Shown piece after piece: positions 12,284 to 22,868 of a stretch of 64,000 nt of DNA. Under the pieces are notes generated by a model that did no database searches, had not been told where the DNA came from, and worked only from the letters and a program-made list of their open reading frames with translations. This DNA is from Dipetalonema caudispina (taxonomy: Eukaryota; Nematoda; Chromadorea; Rhabditida; Onchocercidae). Where the stretch lies: positions 248,001 through 312,000 of the forward strand of contig JABVXV010000017.1 in the NCBI GenBank assembly GCA_013365325.1. Reading direction: 5' to 3'. Every line of letters begins with the position of its first letter. Position 1 is the first letter of the stretch. The position numbers were made by a program, and so were the translations under genes.

Positions 12284-12751
12284 AATTTCCGGATCAGCGT
12301 AATTTGATCTTGAATTGAAATCTCCAAATGAATAAGCGTCGATCTAAGTCTATATCGGTAAAAGTACAGGAATGACCAATCAGGACGTCCGAGTAACATC
12401 TCGAACATCCGCGCAATGTGTAACAGCAACAGACTGAGATGCTAGCATTTCATAGCGTTCATGTTTACGGGTATTAGGAAGGGAGTATATGCGTAGTCGT
12501 AAATGGCTGGCTGTAAGGGGTCATCTTGGGGTTGTACCGTAATGACCCCTGGTGACTTTTGCTTACTCAGTGATTGTTCAAAGACATAATGTTAGTGATA
12601 CAACAGTTTAGTGCTCTACAATGTTCGCGTGGATAATTGAACTTTGATAGCACATAAGATGTAAAGTGTAAACTCTTGAAACTTGTCGTGAGATGCGACT
12701 ATGGCACGTTATATTATAATATTTCTTCAGTTATTTCCCGGAAGCTCCAGG

Positions 12752-15700
12752 ATGTCATTGGTAACGGATGATTTGGATGTGAAGTATGGAGTAGTGAATC
12801 AGAATGATGTAGCTGACAAGAAGAAACGGAAAAAATCAAAGGGAAGGACACTGGAAATCGAATTCCCACTTCATTCGAATGGGCTAATTCAGTGGGTTGC
12901 TGTAATTTTAATCTGTATGGAGACTGCGGAATTTTTTCTTTTTATCTGAGGAGAAACAAGCTTTATTATGGTCAAAAGAAATTGGTACTCTTTGTGACTT
13001 TTGCATATGAGGAAGAGCTCCACTTATTTGAAGTAAGGTGTCCATTCTTGCTTACTCCCATGATTGTGAGACGATAATGCACCTGAATTTTGCTGTTTCA
13101 AATTCTTTGCTCGAAAAACAACATGTTTCCTTGTTGGCTTCGCTGATTTAACAATTCGTTTTGCATTTTCTGTATGCATTGCGTGACCGTCTTTCTAAGA
13201 CCATTCAAAACCACTCAAGTCTATCCCATGTAGGAAGTGAAATGGATGTGTTTCAGATCATATGAATCTAACATTTGCTATGACGCAAACAATGAGAAAG
13301 TTGTACCCGTTTATTCCACCAACATTGTTACAGTGGGGAATGATTGTTCAGATGTAATTAATCAGCTTTTGCCTACTGTCCGAGATGCTATGCAGTGAGC
13401 GTTATTTCTTTATTTATTCGAGATTCTGAACGCCTTTTAGGTACTGTAGTCATAGGCTGGATAGAAGAATGGAAGAGGGAAAGAAGAATGAGAGGGGAGA
13501 GAATTGTGCATAACATTTGTTAGAATGGATTCGAAGACTGAAAAATACAGAACAAAACATAAAAACAAAAAGTTGCCTATTATAAAAGCTTTCTATATCT
13601 GAAATATCTAGATGTCATGTAAATAGTATAAAGAATATGAAAATTATGGGAAGAGCCAAATTTTTTAGTGCCATTATTGAATGACGTATTATTTTCTTAT
13701 TCACCAAAGCGATATCACATTGCTTCTGCGATGGTGGTTTAGTTAAGCGCCTCGCTATAGCATGAAATTAAAAAGAAAACTAACCTCTACTCAGGACAAG
13801 ATATATTGAATTCTGAGAACAATAGTTGACACTTCGGAAGTGATTCTGCTGATGATTTCGATATAAAACCAAGTACCAGGGTCGTCCAGACATTTCAAGG
13901 AAGTTATTGCATTTCAGGGAATTTTTATATGATGTTGGCAATCGTGCTTGCGAAATAGAAGAAGTCGTCAATTTCTTGAAAATATCAGACATTGCACTGC
14001 AGTATAAACAGATGCTTAGTTCTTTGAGTAATGCGCAAATGTGTAGGCTTTTCGAAAAGTTGAACATATTTCACATATCTTATGAAGGCTCGAAGATGAT
14101 TCTTCAAATGGCAAGTTTAGTTTCATTCATGCTTTAACTGGATTTAGTTGATTACCAGGGAAGCTGAAGGACAGCGAAAAGCAAAGCCTCATAATTTTCA
14201 TCAGTAGTCACGATGAATTTCTAGTAAAAGTTATCAGTATTTTCAGATTGATGAACCATTTCACCTACCTAATTCTGATACGGCTATGTCACCGTGTATC
14301 TCATCTTCATCCAATGCTAATAATAGTGACCAGTTATTGACGTTAATGAAGGGTACTTTGAGTAGTACTTCAGGCGCTTCTGTTGCTCAAACCAAACCTC
14401 TCTCTGCGATTACAAATGATTTCACAAAGTGCTCTGTTTTTCTTTATCTTTCTAGTTCATTAAATGAAACTCAATCATTGATATAAAAATATCCGTATTA
14501 TTCGATTATTCTTAGCAGATTGCCACAACGATATTTAAATGGGACAGAAACTATCGGATCAGAACTTGATAGTGTAATCAATCCTCACCAAAAAATTACT
14601 GGAGGTACGATGGTTCACAAGCGTTTATCTGCGGTAAATCCTTCTCATTATTTTATGTTTCGATGATCACAGTATTGAAATGAAGCGGATTCCAATATGT
14701 GGATGAGGCTTTAGGTTCAAATCGAGAGTTTCGTAATGTGGCATAAAAGTTTAAAAGGAATATCATTTCTTAAAATCCAAGTCGTTAAGCAAATAAACGC
14801 TTTGTTATCTGCATTTTTATAAACCGTTTTATAAAATCTATGATTTAAGCGTTTCTCGTTGAATGCTTTTGATTTTATTTTTAGCTTGTTTATTTATTTT
14901 TTTCAATTTAGGATGAGTTGCTTGTTCAACAGAATGGGGAAATTTTTTATGATCAGAATACCGAATTGATAGATCGAAGGATGCTTTTGCAGGATGCAAG
15001 ATTTCATTTAGAGTAAGACAGTTTTTAGATTTCATCTTCTCCGTTTAATTCATTTCGTAATTATTTTCGAATAAAATTTGTTCGTAACACTTAGTAGTCT
15101 TTTTTTTTTATTCGAATATGTATGGGGGAGAGAGTATCGATATTGATTGTTGATCCAAGTATTAGAACATCTACTATACTGTGTTAGCATCTTCAGCTAA
15201 AATATGTATGCTCATAAATACGGAAAATAATTTGCGCAGTCGAAATTTCAGAAGGAGATTTATAGAACAAAGATTGAAGGATGTGGAAAAAAGATACGAA
15301 GAAAGATTATCTAATGTCTCTTTAATGTTAAGAAAAGCTTACGTAAGTTCTCCTTCATTTTCAAATTCGTTGTTCCGTAAAGACACTGGTTTTGTTAACA
15401 TTCATCAATAATTCTTAAAATCTAACGCATAAAAGAAATAAGCGTTGTGTCATATGAATTTCTATAATTGTAATGCGTGAATATTCTCTTGAGTTTGGTA
15501 TTGTATTATTGTATGGATTTAAATATTTTACAGAAAGAGATATTAGATCTACGCTTGGGGAAAGCAAAAGCATTAGCAAATAAAAGAATGGGACAAGCTG
15601 AACTTGCTTTAAAACATGCGAATGTAATACATAGCAGGTCATCTATTTTGCTTAGATTTTTACAAAAGTTTGTTTCACTATTACATGATTGATTTATGAA

Positions 15701-18700
15701 AGGTGGGCAGTTCTCATTAAAAGGTTTTTTTATTGGATGCTCCAAACAAAGAACAAATGGAATGGGAGGGAAAATTACTGCTGTGTTGAGTTTAGGATTC
15801 TCTTGTAAATTCCTATAATTTTAGTTATTTTTACATATGTAGTCAAATATTTTTGAACTTGAGAGTTGCTCATTATAAATTTGATTTGCAAAAACTGAAT
15901 ACATTGTTGCCGATCAGAAGTTCGAAAGTCTGTGTTACGAACCTCAACTCTATTTGGACTACCTGTTATTTTAGACGAGAAAAAAATTTAAGGGTTTGAA
16001 ATGCAAGACATTTATCGATGAAATCCCTGTTGCTTAGCACTTATATTTTGCGCTGTATTTTTTAGGATTGAGGATGAAACGGTTAAATCAGATATAAAGC
16101 AAATGATAAGGCAATGGGAACAAATACTCAGGGATTACAAGGCTTGGCATGCTAATTTAGATGTTTGTTTCTTTGAATTTAGATATTATTAATCGTAGCG
16201 TTTGATACAATGTTTTTTATTGTTAACTGGTGAACAGTAGTATAATCTGAAGTAGTTATCCCATTTTAACACACTGTAATATTTTTTTCCAAGGAATTAT
16301 AAAATTTTCTATTCTGTCATAATAAGTTATACGAATTTGTGGTAGATGTTTTGTATCGAAATAAGCAAAAAGTAATAAAGTAATAAAAATTGCAGAGAAT
16401 AGTAGATGGTCAAAAGGCCCAAGTGGATTCAAATTATCGTTTTGATGAGTTGGCCCTTTTATCGGTTGGTTTTACATCATTTTTGATCGTATATCTTAAT
16501 TTAACGTTGTATCAAATTAATGAAATCCCATCCGAACAGTTTTTAACTTTAACTCTTAATGTTAGCGTGAGAAATATATTTCAGCCACCGGATAATATTC
16601 CATGTGCTCCGCAATTACCTCCTAATGCTTTGAAGTATTTTCAACAACTTGAATTCGAATGCAGTTCGGGTGATCCGTCGTCTGAACTTCTTGTATGTTT
16701 ACAGATAAATTTGTATTTGAAGGAGATTTATATATGTGGGTAGAAGTCCTAATACGACAAAATTTTTTGCTTCTCTCTTCATGATATATTGCTGTAACGG
16801 AATATGTTATTACTCAACACAAATTCCAGACGCTTAAAGCAGCTGGAAAGTGCAATGCCTAACTGCCACTTTATAGCATAGAAAATTTTTGGCATTCTAA
16901 CTGAAATATTAGTTTGACAAATGATGTCCTTTCTTTATATGCATGGTCAATGTTATTAGTAATTATTTAGCGAGTAATTGGTCCTCCAGTTGGCTTCGAG
17001 AAGGAAGCTGTATCAGGTAGTCGATTTGGTGCAATTGGACAACCCGCCCCTCCACCGCAGAGGAAGATATTCACAGAAGCACAAATAAATAAATTGGTTT
17101 GCATGTTTTTTATCTAAACTTATCCTATACCAAGGTTTCTTTTATCTTATTTGAGTCCGTATTTTACTGTCATTACTTTTTGTTACCATTTATAGGTTGA
17201 GAAAACGCTGGAACATTTCCAGAATGCTTATGGGAATACTTCAAATTTGAGCGCGTATGTTTTGAATTGCTTGGAATTTGTTTTATGATTCATTTCAGAT
17301 TTTATGTCTTTTCTGAAACATTTTTCCAGGGAGGAAGTCAGAAACGTACTAAACGAACTCGAACGACGCCCTTTAATGTTTACATCAGATGTAACTTTTT
17401 CTTCTGTTCTTTCTCATGTAAGTTCCTATGGCTGCATTTTTTCATCTCAGTTGGGATTTTTCCTTCCTTTTTATAGAAAGAAAAAAAATGCTGCTTACGG
17501 TGTATCATAAAACAAAATTTAGGAGGATTTTTAAATGATGGTTGAAAAATTCGAAGTTAAATTATCAACAGAATTAATAACCATCCAAAGCAAAATAACT
17601 ACTTTTCAAATACCGATCAATTAGCCGTTCATATATATATATATGCTTTTATGTATGTGTATATATCACCGCGTGTGTAAATGTTTAGAATTACTGTGAG
17701 AGGAAGACACAAACGGAACCACCAAACATGATGTCCGTCTGTGTCTTCCTCTCACAGTAATTCTAAACATTTACATATGTTGTGAGCAGGATTTACTTTT
17801 ATAAAATCTCTGCTTTAATAAAAAATTATAGGTAATAAAACGAGTTATGGAAATAACTGGTGCTATTGCTGGAAAAAATAGCAGTCACTCGGGCACACCA
17901 TGCTGGACATCATTATCATCTGAGTCATCTGTAACCTTTTCACCTCCTTTCAATAAGATCGATATAGGGGAACAGCTATTATGCTAATTTGGCTCATATT
18001 ACTTCAACTAACAGTTTTCTTAAATTTAATGCAGCATGATTAATCTGTCATTAATTCATTTTTAGAATTACATTTTAAGAACTGTTACGATCTCTGGCAA
18101 ATTCGTTTTTACTTTCTGTTTGTTCAAGCCCAAAGTAAAAATTCTTTTAGGCACCGTTCATCACTTTGTCATATCATTCATATTTTGAGGTAATTTATAG
18201 TATATGGGGTGATACCTCCCACCAAACAGTGCTTTTGCTTCGACCATTCCTATAGTTATCTGGAGCTCTTACTTAACTACCACAATTCGATTTTAAATAA
18301 CGATACCATCTCTGTCGCTTTTTTATGTATAACATAAAATTTTATTCATAAACGTATGCTACCTTTTCCGTTCAGCCTAATAACTTCATTATTTTCCTTC
18401 CTGGGTTTATTTCATATGATTTTATTGGCCTTGTTCTGAAGATAGCTAGTAATTAGGGTACTGACGTTCGATGTATCATCTCGAAGCTATATGCATGTTG
18501 TTGTATATTGGTCGTTTTGTGTTGTGACTGTAACAAATGGAAAAGTTTAATATCAAACAAAAAAATATACATGAGCTATCACGACCTTTTTTTTGAGTTT
18601 TTGAGTTCTTGAGTTTAGTGTAAGAACAGTAAGGCCGAAAAGAGGAATGAGAAGGGATTTCATTATTGCCACCAACTAGTTGAAATTATATAATCGCTAA

Positions 18701-19839
18701 AGATTTCTGGGAGTTACTTTGTCTTATATGTTCAGTGCATTTACTCCTTTTAGCCTGACGAAGTATATACAAGCGAAATGTAGGAGTAGAGAAGATGCAT
18801 TAAATTATGCCGTATTGGTTTATCGTAATTTGGGAAACATTATGACAAACTTCACAATTCTACTTAAGCCAGGACGGCGGAACTTCTTTAAAAACTGTGG
18901 ACATGCCTTAATGAAAAGATGAAGTAGTTACTTTCATCATCCTGTTTTCTATAGTAGAAAGTTGCTTTATTCGGAAATTTAAAATCTTTTTGAGGTCCAC
19001 ACTTACGACAGATTTTTGACGTGAGTTCTTCGAGCACTTGCACGTCGTCATGCAGCACTGTTTCTGTTCTTGTTTGAAAACTCATAAAAATTTTTTACTT
19101 TTCATTGATAGTTGATATGCCATTGTACATCCCATGTGGTTGTCTTTCATACGTTACCCACTTTTTCTTATAATGTTAGGATCTGAAATAGGTACATTCA
19201 AAATTTGTCTTTCAGACTATTCGCCGCCCCGTGGATTCGGAAAATCAGGACTGTAAAATTTGCTTACAGTCACTGGCACATGGTGATAAATTAATACAGT
19301 GCCCTTCTTGTGTCGATTCCTATCATTATGAGGTAATTTATTTCCCTCTTTTTTAGATCAGTTTTAATACATTTGAAAATTCAAGAACTTCACTATGTCA
19401 AACGTACCGAGGGATTAAGGCATGATGGAGCGCAATTTCCGATACTTCTACATGTGTTAGGGGCTCATTTTGGTTGAATAATGGCCTCTCCAGATGATAT
19501 GGGTGAGAAACTCATATGTGTTTGGTTTTTCTCATCCGTACTGTTTTCAGGAGTACTAAATTTATAGGTTTATTATGTCGCATTAAATTCGTGATTCTGT
19601 GAGTTTCGTAGGTTTTAAATCTCTGCTCTTGCTTAACCGTATTTAGCACCAAATATCTTTGGGCTACTTGGAAAATTAAGTAATATATGGCTTTGTTTCA
19701 AGATAATTATTGAGAACTACTCGTGAATCCATTGCAGTGTGGAATCAAGTGGCTCAAACAAAACAGTACATGCCCGCATTGTCGTCGACTATGGAGCAAT
19801 CCAGACGACTTTCCATCCTTAGCAAAGGCTACTCCATAA
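12752..19839 (+). CDS. Large RING-finger protein with central coiled coils, probable E3 ubiquitin ligase
   Basis: Eighteen exons join in frame to about 681 residues: 12752-12891, 12951-13032, 13234-13394, 13918-14110, 14247-14428, 14519-14633, 14912-15012, 15240-15342, 15534-15637, 16066-16162, 16396-16464, 16585-16692, 16971-17096, 17196-17254, 17330-17417, 17832-17930, 19216-19332 and 19738-19839. The C-terminus is a zinc-binding RING-like domain (DCKICLQSL, then QCPSCVDSYHYEC and CPHCRRLW). The middle is charged and helical (QRLKDVEKRYEERL, DIKQMIRQWEQIL, KTLEHFQNAYG) with a proline-rich linker (PPPQRKIF). The N-terminus has a basic run (KKKRKKSKGR) and a region I cannot place. The overall plan resembles DZIP3/TTC3-type ligases, but I cannot claim orthology. 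The intron after 14110 appears to use a GC donor (gcaagt). A pyrimidine-rich acceptor at 12722-12730 supports the start. The acceptor of exon 2 (ctgag) is atypical. Confidence 0.68.
17676..17775. repeat. Long near-perfect inverted repeat inside an intron of the RING gene
   Basis: Left arm 17676-17717 and right arm 17734-17775 are complementary over 42 positions with a single mismatch (17712), around a 16-nt loop. It sits between exons ending 17417 and starting 17832. A short (AT)n tract lies just upstream. It is more GC-rich than the flanks. It could be a small MITE-type element, a hairpin RNA precursor or a recent foldback. Confidence 0.9.
18860..19085 (-). CDS. Candidate nested mini-gene, about 41 residues
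   Basis: On the minus strand inside the large intron 17931-19215 of the RING gene, exon 19085-19007 encodes MSFQTRTETVLHDDVQ and then LEELTSKIC, ending at a consensus donor (C|gtaagt). An acceptor (attaag) starts exon 18906-18860, which continues in frame to FKEVPPSWLK and a TAG stop. The charged, helix-like composition is not what random AT-rich intron gives. No family is recognised, and no promoter or spliced-leader acceptor is obvious, so confidence is low. Confidence 0.28.
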
Positions 19840-20538
19840 ATTATATAACTACAATATTCTGTTGTCATGTTGCATCCCTCGATTATTAACTTTTCAAAAC
19901 AATATGTTTGACAATGCTTAGTTTGTGTCAATGTAATCTTTCCCCTTCATTGATTGGGTGGTATTTTATTTCGAGAGAAACTTGGCACCACATTATTTTC
20001 GCGCTCATCTCGTTGATACAAAGCTACGAAGTACGAGCAGTCGTTGCATCGGAATTATCACATTGGGTTGACTGATGTAAGTTAATTAGAGCTTATAGGA
20101 AAACATGCTATGGCAGCAGAAACACACTTCCAACAAAATGTTACCCTTACATTATTTGGCTCATTGATTAGTATAACTCGCATTCATCCGTATTTTTGGA
20201 ATCGTAAATTTGAAATTAAGGCGTTATATGCAGTAGAAACACTATCTCATGGTATATTACTCTTTTAGATATAATTTGTTTAGAAATTTCGAACTAAAAT
20301 TGCGAATTTTTTTATCTAAGCACTGAAACATTCCAGTAAAAATCATTCGCCTTCGACATTGATTTTCATCTATATGAATTTATGGAATTCTTATCGCACT
20401 TTCTTGTGATGGTTCTAAAAGAATTAAAGACATCATTTTTAATCTGCGTTCGTAACGAGGCCCAGAAGTCTCTCCTTAAATTTTGTTTACATTTGACATT
20501 TGAGGTCGCCCAACGCCTTCAGGAACACTCAGCTTCAG
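19840..20538. other. Convergent 3' spacer between the RING gene and DXO
   Basis: Both neighbouring genes end here. I see only AT-rich UTR-like sequence and no exon-like block with splice signals. Confidence 0.55.
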
Positions 20539-22443
20539 TTAGGATTTATCAAAATGTACCAGAAACCAGTTCGGAAGAAAATCGAATGTGCTGTTTGATG
20601 GGGAAGTTTGAAATGTTATGCATTGTTTAGAAGGGTCGAATTCCAAAACATAGTAGATAAGATCCGGAGAAACTTCCAACAATTCTTTCAAACGATTCAG
20701 TACTGTGAGAAGAAAGTTGAAGGTAACATTTGCCGACCACTGATGAGCTTTTTTTGCGAGTTGTGGCACTCTGAGCCGCTCAGTGTGAGTGACAATACCT
20801 GCAACAAGTTTTGCAACTATAAATTTTGGATTAAAATAAAAATATAAGAAACTATTAAATATTATGTGAAGGTTGAACATAAACTGCAACGTACCGTTAT
20901 TATCTCTGAAGCCAACAACTATGTTTTGTATGCCGATCAGAAAGGATTGCACCCACCACTTCATCGCTTTATGTTTCCAAAAGTTATTTGTTAGTTCCTT
21001 ACGCTGCGTCTTCAGTTCCACATATTCGCCTTCTGTTGATAAATCCGTTATGAAATCAATGAGTTAAGGCAGCTTACACAAGAACAAAAACAATAAAATC
21101 TTCCTGACACTTCGTACTAGTTTTAGCAGAATGCACAGTTAATAGTTGTCTACCGTCGAGGTAATACAGCACAATTGCCATAATACTGTGTATGCTTGCA
21201 ACTAATAATTATGAACTGTAATACTACGTTTCGAAATATAGCAGACTTCCGTTAAGTAGCTTCTGATTCCATTCGTCGCCTCCTTACTACGTATTCTGAG
21301 AACTTCGAAATCATGGAGAAAAACAAGCTACCAGCATCAATACAGTCGGTTTCGCCAGAATACAAGATACGGAATCCTTCCTTTCGTCCACCCAAGCGTG
21401 CTTTAACGACAACATCAAATTCCTCTAAATTCGTCACCGGTTCATTTCTGTTTGGTTCGTTCTGGAAAATTCTAAATTGTAACACTTTAAGATTCTATTT
21501 AATTCTTGAAATTTCTTAAAACAAACTTGAAAAACCTTAAGAAATTCATGAGAAAAGATCACCGATAAAGAGTCACTTGTCATGTATTGTTCAAACTTAA
21601 ATCCCCAATATGTCATGAGTTTGTCGCGATCAGACATTGACTTCAACTGTAGGATTTTTTCATTGGTCGGGAACTCACAAATAAAAATTACAGATTTATA
21701 CCGAACAACAGCTATTCGCCAACCATCTCGAAATTCGTAGGGTGAACATGCAATCCGCGTCAGAGTACCACGCCAACAAATAAAATCAGCCCTATGGCAA
21801 ACCTTGAAATGATGAAGATCTAATTTCAACATTTTTAATAAAATGAAATAAGTGAGAATACTGCTTATCAACACCAAATAATAACTTCAACAATCATATT
21901 TCAGCACCAATCGATATTTCGTATCCGAAGATGACAAATTAATTTCAAAATAGCAGCTAACCTAATTCAGTCAAGTTATATTCATAGTAAAATCTCAGAA
22001 TTTTGGATATTTATTCCAACACTTAGTTGATCACAGAATAATGCAATAATGATTGATTGGTAAGTTTTCCTCCTTTTTACTTTTAGCAATTAAAATAAGA
22101 ATAAAAAAAGAACCAGGATAGACGGTAAGAGGAGAACAATAACGAAAGATACCTTATCCAGAGAGGACCCAGGTTCGCTGTGCATAAGTATCCATTTCAA
22201 TAATACATCCAGTTTTTCATTGTGCAAAACATCTTTACCTTGAAACTGGTGATAACCAATATTTAAATCAAAGTCACATCGCTGCCCGATGGCTTTTTCA
22301 AGGAGATATTTTGCCCGGCACCTACCAGGTAGTATATCACGCTGTTTAGTAACACACATTTCTCCGATTACTGATGGTTTATCGAATGCTGGAAATGTAC
22401 CTTCATATAGCGATGGATCTGTCTTCAACAATATCGATAACAT
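20539..22443 (-). CDS. DXO: Decapping and exoribonuclease protein DXO/DOM3Z (Rai1 family)
   Basis: DXO removes incomplete or NAD caps from RNA and degrades the body 5' to 3'. Five exons (22443-22153, 21802-21563, 21461-21332, 21032-20895, 20798-20539) give exactly 353 codons, 352 residues (human 396). Catalytic motifs are all present: FEQYM (Glu), GETDC (Glu and Asp metal ligands), ELKT (Glu and Lys) and VQSFL (Gln). Other family matches are DPSLYEGTFPAF near the N-terminus, FICWRGTLTRIACSPYE, and FLPNWF near the C-terminus. The split codon GCT G|AA joins DAEGEYVELKT precisely. The start ATG sits one base behind a tttcag acceptor (22444-22450), typical of a spliced-leader site. SNX1 begins 425 bp away on the opposite strand, suggesting a shared promoter region. 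Confidence 0.95.
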
Positions 22444-22868
22444 CCTGAAAATATAATCAATAACCTCCTCCATTCCTATTTTCAACCATTCATTGCAATT
22501 AAACGATATTAGTGACAGACAATAAAGTTCAAATGATATCAAACATACGTCTCTCTAGCTGAGTGTGTTCAGATGAATACGTACGTCTATGTATCTCTAT
22601 GTACGTATACGTGTGCATGTGTTTAGAGGGGAAATACCAGTTTAGTTTCTGATGAAATTCAACGGAATAAAAAATTGAAAGGACACGGAACGCTAGTTTA
22701 GATTTAACGGTGGGAAGTGTGAGATTAGGGTGCTCACATTATACTCAGACAAGTGGTCACTATTGTGTATGGGCTGAGAGCGGAAGATATATATGGATTG
22801 TAGGGGTGAAAGTTCATCCTGGATATATTGATTTTATGTTAGATAAAAAACTGTAGTTACAGGTAAGA
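22444..22868. promoter_or_regulatory. Divergent intergenic region between DXO and SNX1
   Basis: The two genes start back to back. A cluster of ACGTAC/GTATAC-like palindromic steps near 22555-22620 is the only notable pattern. An acceptor ttacag ending at 22862 lies 6 bases before the SNX1 ATG. No defined promoter motif was recognised. Confidence 0.45.

Noticed and set aside
12079..12429. A 116-residue minus-strand open frame
   Set aside because: It mirrors the plus-strand acidic coding-like block. The plus reading has more natural composition and no minus-strand splice context was seen.
18719..18922. Plus-strand block LTKYIQAKCRSREDALNY in the RING-gene intron, as an extra exon
   Set aside because: Including it breaks the good phase-0 junction between 17930 and 19216, and no donor follows before its stop.
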